Shown here one piece after another: positions 45,919 through 55,510 of a stretch of DNA of 64,000 nucleotides. The DNA lies in assembly GCA_030426345.1 (NCBI GenBank), contig JAUHYU010000004.1:1-64000 (forward strand). Direction: 5' to 3'. The notes beneath the pieces are model-generated. The model was not told where the DNA came from. It was given only the letters and a program-made list of their open reading frames with translations, and did not search any database. The position numbers and the translations under genes are program-made. The stretch's first letter is position 1. Each line of letters starts with the position of its first letter. The DNA comes from Bacteroidia bacterium. Lineage in GTDB: Bacteria; Bacteroidota; Bacteroidia; Cytophagales; Cyclobacteriaceae.

Positions 45919-46797
45919 CTATTTAGGTCTCGTTGTATAATAAAGCCAGACCTGTTCTTTAATCCACTTTGTGTCTTCCTCTGCTGCAATTAAATCAGTT
46001 TTATCAGGAATGATTCCCCAAGCACCGGTAAGCTCTGTGAGTCTGTTGAATGCATTCATTCTTGGATCCTTACCGGTTAGGTAGGTATAGAGCATGCAAG
46101 CACTGGAATAACGGGCCAGTGCGTTACCATGTGACTCATCGGCATACCATCCTTCAACTCCATAATGTTTGAGTGCATCCAGCCATAAAAACAGTGCCGG
46201 CACCAGAATAACCTCATGCTGCTTACCATTGATTTCCATTTTCTCAAGATCTGAATGAAGCGTTTGATAGATTTGGGCTAGAGGGTGCTTGATATCTACA
46301 GTTGAGTGCAATCCCGGGTGCATATAGAGGACTGTTTGGGCACCAGACTGCACGATTGTGCGGTGAAGCGAGCTCAATGCCTCAAGGTTCCGTTCATAAG
46401 GGATATGTTCACCACGATTGTCTGGAAGCTCTACCTGGTTTGGAAGCAAATATCCAGATCGTCTCCCTTCCAGAATTACGAAATCAAAATTACCTGAACG
46501 AATTAAATCATGGATTTTATTGTCAGCGGCAATTTCTGGTAGGTTCAATGGGATTCGCCCGTAATCTAAAAACTCCACTCCGAGAGGATTGGCAGGTGTA
46601 TTCATTTGGCTGATGGCTTGGTAATCTAGTCCGGCCTCATTGCAGAATCCTTCAAACGATGGACATAGGCCACCTCGATGGTAGAAAACACTATTACCAA
46701 GAAAGAGAACGCGATAGGTGTTAGTGTCCTGACCATAGCTTATTGAAGTTCCAACCAAGAGTAACGCAAGAACTATAATTTTAACTAAGTATTTCAT
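45919..46797 (-). CDS. SGNH/GDSL-like exported hydrolase
   Basis: About 292 residues with signal peptide (YLVKIIVLALLLVGTSISYG). Block I is VLFLGNSVFYHRGG, with the serine in GNS, FVILEGRRSG resembles block III, and WYADESHGNALARY supplies the C-terminal DxxH. These fit an SGNH hydrolase acting on acyl esters, although the GDS serine context is changed to GNS as in several bacterial members. Start at 46797; an in-frame ATG three codons upstream is also present. Confidence 0.65.
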   Translation of the reverse strand: MKYLVKIIVLALLLVGTSISYGQDTNTYRVLFLGNSVFYHRGGLCPSFEGFCNEAGLDYQAISQMNTPANPLGVEFLDYGRIPLNLPEIAADNKIHDLIRSGNFDFVILEGRRSGYLLPNQVELPDNRGEHIPYERNLEALSSLHRTIVQSGAQTVLYMHPGLHSTVDIKHPLAQIYQTLHSDLEKMEINGKQHEVILVPALFLWLDALKHYGVEGWYADESHGNALARYSSACMLYTYLTGKDPRMNAFNRLTELTGAWGIIPDKTDLIAAEEDTKWIKEQVWLYYTTRPK

Positions 46798-47100
46798 AAG
46801 TAGCAATTCAATCTTTGTATCATCATTATATTTTGTGGAAATATGCGCAATCGCGAATATTTCAGTTATTACTACCTCATGGATTTTAAACGCTTTTTAC
46901 TCATCTCTCTGATAAACATACCGCAAAGCCCTAACTTTTCCAATTCGCTCAGACATGCTTTTTGACATAGGTTTTATAGGGAGGGTTTGTGCCGAAATTC
47001 ATGGGAAAATAAGATTCTTTTGATCAAGGAATTTTAGGCTTGCTTCTTGGCATCAAGCATGTATTAAATTCGGATTATGCATCTGATCTTGCCCCTCCTT
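46798..47100. other. Intergenic region containing long-repeat copy A
   Basis: No gene seen. The region includes the SGNH gene's promoter area (46798-46876), the long repeat copy A (46877-46998), and about 100 bases before the M1 peptidase stop in which nothing was recognised. Confidence 0.55.
46877..46998. repeat. Long dispersed repeat, copy A
   Basis: It starts with a motif copy (TCATGGATTTTAAACGCTTT) and continues with CTGATAAACATACCGCAAAG, which is also in copy B. About 100 bases align with copy B at 48458. It is 80 bases upstream of a minus-strand gene start. Confidence 0.75.
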
Positions 47101-48399
47101 TCAATATATCCACTCATGAAAAAAAGCATTCAGGTTTTTGCCGCTCGACGCTTCCATGGATTTTTGAAAATCAAGTGTATTGACCGATTTTCCAAAATAC
47201 TTTTGACTGTAGTATTTAATGCCATTCCAAAACCCTTCTTCACCTAATTCTGTTCTCAGTAAATGCAACACATAGGCTCCTTTGAAGTAAACTAAGTTTC
47301 TGTCGTCCCTGCTTGGATTTGACCAATCTGTAAATACAAGTGGCTTGTCTTTCCCGCTATTTTTGATTGAATTATAGACTTCAAAATATGAGTTTATATC
47401 GCTGTCATATTTGCGCTGCCCAAATCTATGACCATTATATGCAGCAGACATGAAAGTAGCAAACCCTTCATTTAGCCAGAAATGATTCCAATTTTCACAG
47501 GTAATCATATTTCCCCACCATTGATGAGCCAATTCGTGGGAAATGAGATTTGTTTCAGTAGTATCTTTTAATACAAGCTCACCATAAGAATTCTTTAACA
47601 CCGCCAATCCAGCCATCTCTTGATAATGATTTCCAATCAGAATTTGAGAGTAGCTGTTTTGAACATACCGGATACCGGACCTTTCTTCCAAAAAATCCAT
47701 CATATCACTGGTTTTATCAAAAATGGTTTCTACATCTTTGGCACTATAATTTGCAGCATAGTAATTCAGCGAAATATCCCTGTGCATTTCCTGATATTCC
47801 TTAAAATCACCAACAGCAAATCCGTAAGTATAGGTTGGGGTTTGATAATCCTGAACCCATGAATACTTGATTTTGTCACCTTGATCCATTTTTTGCACCA
47901 ATGTGCCACTGGCAACACAAATCTTATCTGATGGGATTATTATATCCAATTTGAATTTTGCTCTGTCACTTGGTGAGTTGTTACAGATCATCCATTCACT
48001 CGTTGAAAAAGCAGTATAAATTTCTTCCGTTTCATGTATAAAAAACATTCCCACAGTTGGATTTCCTTTATATATTATTTGAATTCGATTTTCTGGATCT
48101 TTCCTATCTCTCAGCGATATAATTATTTTTTGATCTTTGCACTCATAAGATAAAACATTTTCACCTGCGACTTTTATAATCTGAAGCTTTCCGCTGTTGA
48201 AAGCAACAGTAGCAGCATCTGTTTGAAAAGCAATATCTACACTCCCTTCGATTTGCTCTTTTTCGATGTTTAGTTCGAGTACTGCTTCATAGCTCATAAC
48301 ATCAAGGGTAGATATTTTGTCCTTTGATTGGGAAAAGACACTACCTAATATAGAACATACCAATAATGTGATCACACTAATTACCTGAAGAGTATACAT
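47101..48399 (-). CDS. M1 family metallopeptidase, short form
   Basis: About 432 residues with a hydrophobic leader (VISVITLLVCSILGSVFSQ). The zinc site is SHELAHQWWGN and NEGFATF (HExxH with downstream E). YQEMAGLAVLKNS replaces the usual GAMEN exopeptidase motif. M1 aminopeptidases normally exceed 600 residues; this one keeps the N-terminal beta domain and catalytic domain but lacks the long C-terminal helical domain. Probably a periplasmic or surface peptidase. Start chosen at 48399, just before the leader. Confidence 0.87.
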   Translation of the reverse strand: MYTLQVISVITLLVCSILGSVFSQSKDKISTLDVMSYEAVLELNIEKEQIEGSVDIAFQTDAATVAFNSGKLQIIKVAGENVLSYECKDQKIIISLRDRKDPENRIQIIYKGNPTVGMFFIHETEEIYTAFSTSEWMICNNSPSDRAKFKLDIIIPSDKICVASGTLVQKMDQGDKIKYSWVQDYQTPTYTYGFAVGDFKEYQEMHRDISLNYYAANYSAKDVETIFDKTSDMMDFLEERSGIRYVQNSYSQILIGNHYQEMAGLAVLKNSYGELVLKDTTETNLISHELAHQWWGNMITCENWNHFWLNEGFATFMSAAYNGHRFGQRKYDSDINSYFEVYNSIKNSGKDKPLVFTDWSNPSRDDRNLVYFKGAYVLHLLRTELGEEGFWNGIKYYSQKYFGKSVNTLDFQKSMEASSGKNLNAFFHEWIY

Positions 48400-48457
48400 T
48401 GTTTTTAAATAATAATAATTGTACACACAAGAGGGGAAATATCTGCAATAGACAACA

Positions 48458-48590
48458 TCATGGATTTTAATGCCTTTTTACCCATCTCCCTGATAAACAT
48501 ACCGCAAAGCCTTAACTTTTCCAACCAATCAGAAAAGGCCTTTTGGTATAAGTTTTTAATGGAGAGGAATTGTATTAAAAATCCCTGAAA
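48458..48590. repeat. Long dispersed repeat, copy B
   Basis: It starts with a motif copy (TCATGGATTTTAATGCCTTT), shares CTGATAAACATACCGCAAAG with copy A, and ends near AAAAATCCCTG. It is 59 bases upstream of the M1 peptidase start. Confidence 0.75.
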
Positions 48591-48623
48591 CACAATTGAC
48601 AAATTCTTCGTACATTTGAATGT

Positions 48624-49043
48624 TTGAAAAAAATCATCGCCATATCGTTTGCAGCGCTCATGCTTATTTCCAACTTGGGAATTGCTATGAACACGCATTA
48701 TTGTGGTGGATTGGCGGTTGAAAATTCTGTTTCCATTGGTGCCGGTCACTTAGACTGCGGTATGGCCAACATGGAGACAATGTGTGAAACCAGCAAAAAT
48801 CAGGGGACACAGATCCTTCCAGAACCTTGCTGCCAAAACACACATCAGGTGTTACAGCTAGACGACAATGTGGATGTCAAAGCATCCAAGATTGAGCTGA
48901 ACCATGATTTTGTAATTGCCTTCGTGCAAACATTCATGGATTTATTGCCCTTTTCGCAAGAAACCCAAACCCAATACGCTTACTATTCCCCTCCCCTGCT
49001 GCATCAGGACATTCCGGTCTTGTTCCAGTCTTTTCTTATTTAG
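48624..49043 (+). CDS. HYC_CC_PP family small exported protein
   Basis: 139 residues with leader KKIIAISFAALMLISNLGIA, then NTHYCGG, a cysteine at 45, PCCQN near 68, and YYSPPLL near 122, the ordered HYC, CC and PP elements for which this Bacteroidota family is named. It is encoded just before the copper-type CusA pump. A metal-binding role in the periplasm is inferred from the cysteines, histidines and context. The only in-frame start is TTG at 48624. A motif copy at 48933-48954 encodes FMDLLPF. Confidence 0.75.
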   Translation: MKKIIAISFAALMLISNLGIAMNTHYCGGLAVENSVSIGAGHLDCGMANMETMCETSKNQGTQILPEPCCQNTHQVLQLDDNVDVKASKIELNHDFVIAFVQTFMDLLPFSQETQTQYAYYSPPLLHQDIPVLFQSFLI

Positions 49044-49080
49044 TCGATACTTCAATTTGATGCACTCTGCATGAGCGCAT

Positions 49081-49099
49081 AAAGGCATTTCATGCCTTT
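49081..49099. other. Hairpin between HYC_CC_PP gene and cusA
   Basis: AAAGGCAT, TTC, ATGCCTTT gives a perfect 8-bp stem with a 3-base loop. It is 38 bases after one stop and 38 bases before the cusA start. No T run follows, so attenuation or processing is more likely than termination. Confidence 0.4.
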
Positions 49100-49136
49100 G
49101 AATGAATTATTCTATTCTTTCGAACTCATTAGTATC

Positions 49137-52100
49137 ATGTTAAATAAGATTATCAAGTATTTCCTTGAGAACCGGTTAATCACCGTCCTCCTTTTGATTA
49201 CCATCGTTGCATGGGGCATTTCCACTTCTCCGTTCAACTGGAACACAGGATTTATACCCAAAGACCCCGTACCGGTAGATGCCATTCCTGACATTGGCGA
49301 AAACCAGCAAATTGTTTTTTCGCAGTGGCCGGGCAGATCCCCGCAGGATATTGAAGACCAAATCTCCTATCCATTGACCACCTACTTATTGGGAATACCG
49401 GGCGTAAAGTCCATTAGGAGTTCGTCTGTTTTCGGCTTTTCCATGATCAACATCATTTTTGATGAAAGCATCGAGTTTTATTGGTCTCGGTCTCGAATCC
49501 TTGAAAAACTCAGTTCACTTCCTTCAGGCCTATTGCCCGACAACGTACAACCCACTCTTGGTCCAGATGCAACAGCACTGGGACAAGTCTATTGGTACAC
49601 CCTGGAGGGAAGAGATAAAGACCGAAATGCCACAGGTGGCTGGGATCTGCACGAAATACGGACTGTCCAGGACTTTTACGTAAAGTATGGGCTGAACGCT
49701 GCAGAAGGCGTATCAGAAGTTTCTTCCATAGGTGGTTTTGTTCAAGAATACCAAATTGATGTAAACCCGGATGCCCTGAAAGCATACAATATTCCATTGT
49801 ACAAAGTGATGCAGGCAGTGCAAAAATCCAACAGGGATGTGGGTGCCAAAACTATTGAGATAAATAAAGCAGAATATTTGGTTCGTGGCTTGGGCTACAT
49901 CAAAAAAGCAGAAGACATCGAAAAGGCCGTGGTGGCCGTACAGGATAATGTCCCAATCCGCATCAAAGATATTGCTGTGGTTGCACTAGGCCCCGCAACC
50001 AGAAGAGGGCTTCTGGACAAGGGAGGAGCAGAAGTAGTTGGAGGCGTCGTGGTGGCACGTTATGGGTCCAACCCATTGGAAGTCATTAACAATATCAAAA
50101 AGAAGATTGATGAAATCGCCCCGGGGCTGCCCAAAAAGACCTTGTCCAATGGAGTGGAAAGCCAGTTGACCATTGTTCCGTTTTATGATCGGACCCAGCT
50201 CATTCACGAAACCATTGGCACACTCGAAACCGCACTTTCCCATGAAGTATTGATCAGTATTATTGTAGTGCTCATCCTATTGCTAAATCTAAGGGCTTCC
50301 ATCATTATCTCAAGTTTGCTGCCAGTAGGTGTTTTGATGACTTTCATCATTATGCGTTATACAGGTGTAGATGCCAATGTGGTCGCCCTTTCGGGAATTG
50401 CAATTGCCATTGGGGTGATGGTGGATGTTGGGATTGTGTTTGTAGAAAATATCATCCGGCACATGGAGATGCCAAAAAACCATGGAGCAAAAGGAAAGAA
50501 ACTCTTAGCGGTAATCTACGAAGGAACGGTCGAAGTAGCCTCTGCCATCACCACAGCACTAGCTACTACAGTCGTGAGCTTTGTCCCTGTGTTTGCAATG
50601 CAATCAGCAGAAGGCAAGTTGTTCAGGCCTTTAGCCTTCACCAAAACTTATGCCCTATTGGGTTCATTTGCTTTGGGACTTGTTGTGCTTCCAACGCTCG
50701 CCTATTTTGTTTTTGGGATTAAGTATAACAAAAAGAAAGTCCGTCGAATCTGGAATTTCTCCTTTATCATCTTTGGAATCGCACTAGCCATTTATGCAAA
50801 AATGATGTTGCCTTTGGTCATCTGTTTGATTGGAATAAATAACCTCTTGGCATACCAGTGGAAGGAACAATTTCAAGACATCCCAAATTATATCAATATC
50901 ATATTAACCGTTTTTATCGCCAGTTTTTTCCTCACCGAAGAATGGATGCCACTTGGAGTGGAAAATTCACTTATCATCAACTACCTGTTTGTGGTAATCC
51001 TGTTGGGTTTTATCCTTACCATGCTTATGAGCATTGTCCATTTCTACGAACCCGTGTTGAAGTGGTGTCTGGCTAATAAGGGCAAGTTCCTCTTGCTGCC
51101 CATATTCACCATTCTATTTGGTATCGTGATATGGCTTGGGTTTGATCGTGTATTTGGTTTTGTCGGAAATACCGTCAAAAATACAAATGCCTATCAATCC
51201 ATTGCTTCTACATTCCCGGGTATTGGTTCTGAATTTATGCCATCACTCAATGAGGGCAGCTACTTGCTGATGCCTACCTCTATGCCCCATGCAGGGATGG
51301 AGCAAAACCGGGAAGTAGTCGGCCAATTGGACATGATGGTTAGTGGCATTCCTGAAGTGGATATGGTAGTCGGCAAAATGGGGAGAACAGAATCCGCATT
51401 GGATCCGGCACCCATCTCTATGTACGAAAACATCATCAATTACAAACCAGAGTACATTTTAGACGAAGGGGGTCACAGGGTAAGATTTAAATCTGATAAA
51501 AGAAAACGCTTTATTCTGATCAACGGCGATACTGTTTCCAATCAAGAAGCCCTTCAACAGGGAATTAAATCGGAAGATTTAATCCAAGATAACAATGGCC
51601 AATATTTTAGGAACTGGCGCGCCCATATCCAATCTCCTGACGACATCTGGGATGAAATAGTGAAAGCTACCAAAATACCCGGAGTCACCTCAGCACCAAA
51701 GCTTCAGCCAATAGAAACGCGCCTTGTTATGCTACAAACAGGAATGCGTGCGCCCATGGGAATTAAGGTATATGGCCCTGATTTATCAACCATAGAAAAA
51801 TTTGGGCTTGAACTTGAAGCTATTCTAAAGGAAGTGCCTTCGGTAAAAACGGAAGCTGTTTTTGCAGATAGAATAGTGGGAAAACCCTACATACATTTAA
51901 ATATCAACAGGGACGAAATTTCCCGATATGGCTTGAATGTTGAAGATGTTCAACAAGCCATCGAGACGGCCATTGGTGGCATGCAGATTACTTCCACGGT
52001 AGAAGGCCGGGAGCGCTTTCCTGTTCGGGTTCGCTACCCACGGGAATTAAGGGACGACCCAGAAGCCATGGGCAAAATACTGATTCCTACACCCACAGGA

Positions 52101-52934
52101 GCTCAAATCCCGCTCAATCAATTGGTGGACTTCGAATATATCCAAGGGCCACAGATGATCAAAAGTGAAGAAACTTTTTTGGTGGGATATGTCCTTTTTG
52201 ACAAGAAAAAAGATTTGGCAGAGGTTGATGTGGTGAATGATGCGCGGGCAGCCATTCAACAGAAAATTGTTTCAGGGGAGTTAGTTGTTCCGGCTGGAAT
52301 CAGCTACAAATTTTCTGGCAACTACGAAAACCAGATAAGGGCAGTGAAAAGATTATCCGTTGTTATCCCAATAAGTTTAATGGTGATTTTCCTTCTACTT
52401 TATTTCCAATTCAAAACTGTCATTGCATCGTCAATTCACTTTTCAGGGGTATTTGTGGCCTTTGCCGGTGGTTTTATTATGCTCTGGCTTTATGGCCAAG
52501 ATTGGTTTTTGAATTTTTCTATAGCTGATATGAATATGAGGCATTTGTTTCAAATGCACAACATCAACTTGAGTGTCGCGGTTTGGGTTGGGTTTATTGC
52601 CCTTTTTGGAATTGCCACTGATGATGGGGTGATCATGGGGACATACATACATCAGGTATTTGAAGAAAAAAAACCGACAACAATCCATGGCGTTCGGGAG
52701 GCAGTATTGGAAGCCGGCAAGAAAAGAGTCAGGCCGGCAATGATGACCGCAGCAGTTGCCATCATTGCCCTGCTACCGGTGCTGTCTTCAACAGGCAAGG
52801 GCTCAGATATCATGGTACCCATGGCCATCCCAACTTTTGGAGGCATGACCATTCAGATCATGACCATGTTCGTCGTCCCTGTGCTTCAAGCCTTTTGGCG
52901 TGAAACAGTTATTAATAATCAAAACAAGAAATAA
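49137..52934 (+). CDS. cusA: CusA-type copper/silver RND pump
   Basis: About 1265 residues, some 220 longer than E. coli CusA. N-terminal DPVPVDAIPDIGENQQIVF, mid-membrane SGIAIAIGVMVDVGIVFVEN (proton relay), and periplasmic RLVMLQTGMRAPMGIKVYGP, where the methionines fit Cu/Ag coordination. Two insertions stand out: about 125 residues with extra membrane spans (about 545-670) between TM6 and the second porter domain, and a soluble insert near 770-845 (ILDEGGHRVRFKSDKRKRF). Start at 49137, in front of LNKIIKYFLENRLI; upstream residues are not conserved. One base separates its stop from the TolC gene. Confidence 0.92.
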   Translation: MLNKIIKYFLENRLITVLLLITIVAWGISTSPFNWNTGFIPKDPVPVDAIPDIGENQQIVFSQWPGRSPQDIEDQISYPLTTYLLGIPGVKSIRSSSVFGFSMINIIFDESIEFYWSRSRILEKLSSLPSGLLPDNVQPTLGPDATALGQVYWYTLEGRDKDRNATGGWDLHEIRTVQDFYVKYGLNAAEGVSEVSSIGGFVQEYQIDVNPDALKAYNIPLYKVMQAVQKSNRDVGAKTIEINKAEYLVRGLGYIKKAEDIEKAVVAVQDNVPIRIKDIAVVALGPATRRGLLDKGGAEVVGGVVVARYGSNPLEVINNIKKKIDEIAPGLPKKTLSNGVESQLTIVPFYDRTQLIHETIGTLETALSHEVLISIIVVLILLLNLRASIIISSLLPVGVLMTFIIMRYTGVDANVVALSGIAIAIGVMVDVGIVFVENIIRHMEMPKNHGAKGKKLLAVIYEGTVEVASAITTALATTVVSFVPVFAMQSAEGKLFRPLAFTKTYALLGSFALGLVVLPTLAYFVFGIKYNKKKVRRIWNFSFIIFGIALAIYAKMMLPLVICLIGINNLLAYQWKEQFQDIPNYINIILTVFIASFFLTEEWMPLGVENSLIINYLFVVILLGFILTMLMSIVHFYEPVLKWCLANKGKFLLLPIFTILFGIVIWLGFDRVFGFVGNTVKNTNAYQSIASTFPGIGSEFMPSLNEGSYLLMPTSMPHAGMEQNREVVGQLDMMVSGIPEVDMVVGKMGRTESALDPAPISMYENIINYKPEYILDEGGHRVRFKSDKRKRFILINGDTVSNQEALQQGIKSEDLIQDNNGQYFRNWRAHIQSPDDIWDEIVKATKIPGVTSAPKLQPIETRLVMLQTGMRAPMGIKVYGPDLSTIEKFGLELEAILKEVPSVKTEAVFADRIVGKPYIHLNINRDEISRYGLNVEDVQQAIETAIGGMQITSTVEGRERFPVRVRYPRELRDDPEAMGKILIPTPTGAQIPLNQLVDFEYIQGPQMIKSEETFLVGYVLFDKKKDLAEVDVVNDARAAIQQKIVSGELVVPAGISYKFSGNYENQIRAVKRLSVVIPISLMVIFLLLYFQFKTVIASSIHFSGVFVAFAGGFIMLWLYGQDWFLNFSIADMNMRHLFQMHNINLSVAVWVGFIALFGIATDDGVIMGTYIHQVFEEKKPTTIHGVREAVLEAGKKRVRPAMMTAAVAIIALLPVLSSTGKGSDIMVPMAIPTFGGMTIQIMTMFVVPVLQAFWRETVINNQNKK

Positions 52935-52935
52935 T

Positions 52936-54162
52936 ATGAAATACATATTAGTCATATCAATATTGTTCGTCTATTGCATTTCAAATGGGCAAAGTATAGA
53001 CGATTATTTTGAAATAGCCTCAGCACAAAATCCAGGCCTTCAGGCCAAATACAAAAATTTTGAAGCTGCCTTGGAAAAAGTATCTCAGGTGAATAGTCTC
53101 CCTGATCCGAACTTTGCTTTTGGCTATTTTATTTCTCCTGTAGAAACACGGGTGGGTCCACAGAAGGCGAAATTTTCGTTGACACAAATATTACCGTGGT
53201 TTGGCACCTTGCAAGCTCAGGAAGACGTTTCCTCAATATTGGCGGAAGCCAAATATCAGGAATTTTTGGATGCGAGAAACAAACTCTACTATCAGGTGTC
53301 TGCCGCTTATTATCCATTGTACGAGCTCCAGAGATGGCAAGATATTGAGCGAGAGAATATCCAGATTCTCGAAACATATAAAACAATTGCTACCAAGAAG
53401 TTCGAAAACAACCAAAGTTCCATGGTCGATGTGCTGCGCGTAGACATCATGCTGAAAGACGCGACCACCAACCTGATCATCCTGGAGAAACAGCAAAAAC
53501 CACTTCAAATCCGCTTTAACAATATTTTGAACCGACCAGCCCTTGAGCCTATTTTCGTTGAATACACGCTCATAATGCCTCAAATTTCCATGGAATATCG
53601 CAAAGATTCATTGCTAATATCCAACCCAATGCTGGATGAAATAGACCTCAAAATCAAAGCAAGTGAATCCAGTGAATATGCCATCAATCGACAGAGCCTT
53701 CCCAAGATAGGGCTTGGTTTGGATTATGTCATTGTAGGAAAACGTACCGATATGACCATGGAAGACAATGGCAAAGATGTGCTCATGCCGATGGTCAGCG
53801 CCAGCATTCCCATCTTCAGAAAGAAATATAAATCAGCTCAAAAAGAAGCCCAACTGATGCAGGAATCATATGCATTTCAAAAAATAGAACTCGCCAATCA
53901 ATTGACAAGTTCTTATGAAATGGCCTGGTTTGGAATCCAAAAACAACAAGAACTGATCAAACTATATGACGCACAGATCATGGAATCTGAGCAATCTCTC
54001 AACCTCCTTTTCAGTGCTTATGGCAATTCGGGAAAGGAATTTGAAGAAGTATTGCGCATGCAACAGCAATTATTGAAATACGAAAAAATGAAAGCGACGG
54101 CATTGGCAGCATTTCAAATTGCCCTCGCCGAACTGGATTATTTAACTGCTAAAACACGATAA
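52936..54162 (+). CDS. TolC family outer-membrane protein
   Basis: About 408 residues with signal peptide (YILVISILFVYCISNGQS). Long heptad-patterned helices in two repeats (SIDDYFEIASAQNPGLQAKY ... and LLISNPMLDEIDLKIKAS ...) give the TolC/CusC alpha-barrel. It is the outer-membrane exit for the CusA pump next door. The other RND system in this window instead carries its outer-membrane factor as a fusion. Confidence 0.9.
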   Translation: MKYILVISILFVYCISNGQSIDDYFEIASAQNPGLQAKYKNFEAALEKVSQVNSLPDPNFAFGYFISPVETRVGPQKAKFSLTQILPWFGTLQAQEDVSSILAEAKYQEFLDARNKLYYQVSAAYYPLYELQRWQDIERENIQILETYKTIATKKFENNQSSMVDVLRVDIMLKDATTNLIILEKQQKPLQIRFNNILNRPALEPIFVEYTLIMPQISMEYRKDSLLISNPMLDEIDLKIKASESSEYAINRQSLPKIGLGLDYVIVGKRTDMTMEDNGKDVLMPMVSASIPIFRKKYKSAQKEAQLMQESYAFQKIELANQLTSSYEMAWFGIQKQQELIKLYDAQIMESEQSLNLLFSAYGNSGKEFEEVLRMQQQLLKYEKMKATALAAFQIALAELDYLTAKTR

Positions 54163-54164
54163 AC

Positions 54165-55469
54165 ATGAGCAGCTACAAAAAAAATAGTTTTAGCCTCATG
54201 GGAACACTTGCCCTGGGAACTGGCGTGATGATTGGAGCTGGTATTTTTGCCCTTTTGGGGCAGGTAGCAGAACTGTCCGGCGAGTGGTTTCCATACATTT
54301 TTCTTATCGGAGCAGTCATATCTGGGTTCAGCGCATATTCCTATATCAAAGTTTCAAATGAATATCCATCTGCCGGAGGCATCGCCATGATCCTCGAAAA
54401 GGCGTATGGAAAAACACTCATAACGGCTGCCGCCTCAGTTTTGATGGCACTTTCTATGGTAATCAACGAGAGCTTGGTGGCGAGAACATTTGGTTCCTAT
54501 ACCATGCAGTTGTTCGATGTTTCTAAAGGTAGTTTGTGGATTCCCGGTCTGGGGGTTGGCATACTGGTTGTTGCTTTTATAATCAATATTTCAGGCAATG
54601 AAATTATAGGCAAAACCTCACAAGTGATGGCCTTTGTGAAAATCGGCGGCATCATGATTTTTGCAATCGGGGCACTTTGGGCATCCGGATTCGCTTTTGA
54701 CGACATTGTTCCGGAAACTTCTTCCTCATCAAAACAGTCCGTATTCAATTATATAGGAGCAATAGCGCTTTCTATTCTTGCTTACAAGGGTTTTACGACT
54801 ATTACAAATAGCGGTGATGAAATTACCGAACCTCATAAAAACATTGGAAAGGCCATCATTATTTCCTTGTTGATCTGCACTGTTGTCTATCTCCTGGTGG
54901 CCTTTGCGGTAAGTAGTAGCCTGTCCATTTCTGAAATCGTTGAGGCCAAAGATTACTCCCTCGCCGAAGCAGCAAAGCCTGCATTCGGAAATTATGGGCT
55001 TTATTTTACAGTTGGCATCGCAATTATAGCAACGATTTCGGGCCTGATTGCAAGTGTCTTTGCCGTTTCGCGCATGACGGCCATGCTCACAAAAATGGAA
55101 CTCATTCCTCACAACCACTTGGGCATGTCGGGAAGTATTCAGCGGCACATGCTGGTGTATGTCGTGGTCATAGCAATTGTTCTTGCTATTTTCTTTGACT
55201 TATCCAGGATTGCTTCACTAGGAGCCATTTTCTACATAGTCATGGATATCATCATTCATTGGGGTGTTTTAAAGAAATTAAGAAAAGAAGTAAAGGCCAA
55301 CAAGGCAATTTTGATCACAGCAATATTACTCGATGCCATTGTTTTGACAGCCTTCGTTTGGGTAAAATTCAGCACAGACAGCTTTGTTGTTTATGCTTCC
55401 CTTATAGGAATTGTATTGGTTTTTGCCCTTGAAAAATGGTTCCTAAACAGCAAAAAAGAAACTTCATAA
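54165..55469 (+). CDS. APC-family amino acid permease
   Basis: 434 residues, about twelve membrane spans. TM1 motif GTLALGTGVMIGAGIFALLG and AYSYIKVSNEYPSAGGIAMI identify the amino acid-polyamine-organocation superfamily. It follows the TolC gene by two bases and its end overlaps upstream reading of copA, so it belongs to the copper operon. The substrate is unknown; a copper-chelating amino acid (His, Cys) would make sense but is speculation. Confidence 0.88.
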   Translation: MSSYKKNSFSLMGTLALGTGVMIGAGIFALLGQVAELSGEWFPYIFLIGAVISGFSAYSYIKVSNEYPSAGGIAMILEKAYGKTLITAAASVLMALSMVINESLVARTFGSYTMQLFDVSKGSLWIPGLGVGILVVAFIINISGNEIIGKTSQVMAFVKIGGIMIFAIGALWASGFAFDDIVPETSSSSKQSVFNYIGAIALSILAYKGFTTITNSGDEITEPHKNIGKAIIISLLICTVVYLLVAFAVSSSLSISEIVEAKDYSLAEAAKPAFGNYGLYFTVGIAIIATISGLIASVFAVSRMTAMLTKMELIPHNHLGMSGSIQRHMLVYVVVIAIVLAIFFDLSRIASLGAIFYIVMDIIIHWGVLKKLRKEVKANKAILITAILLDAIVLTAFVWVKFSTDSFVVYASLIGIVLVFALEKWFLNSKKETS

Positions 55470-55510
55470 CCATACAATCTAATTATTCAATAAAACTAAA
55501 AGTACCAATT

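Noticed and set aside
48405-48749. 114-residue minus-strand open frame covering long-repeat copy B
   Set aside because: The equivalent frame in copy A is interrupted by a stop, so the shared sequence is conserved as DNA repeat and not as protein.
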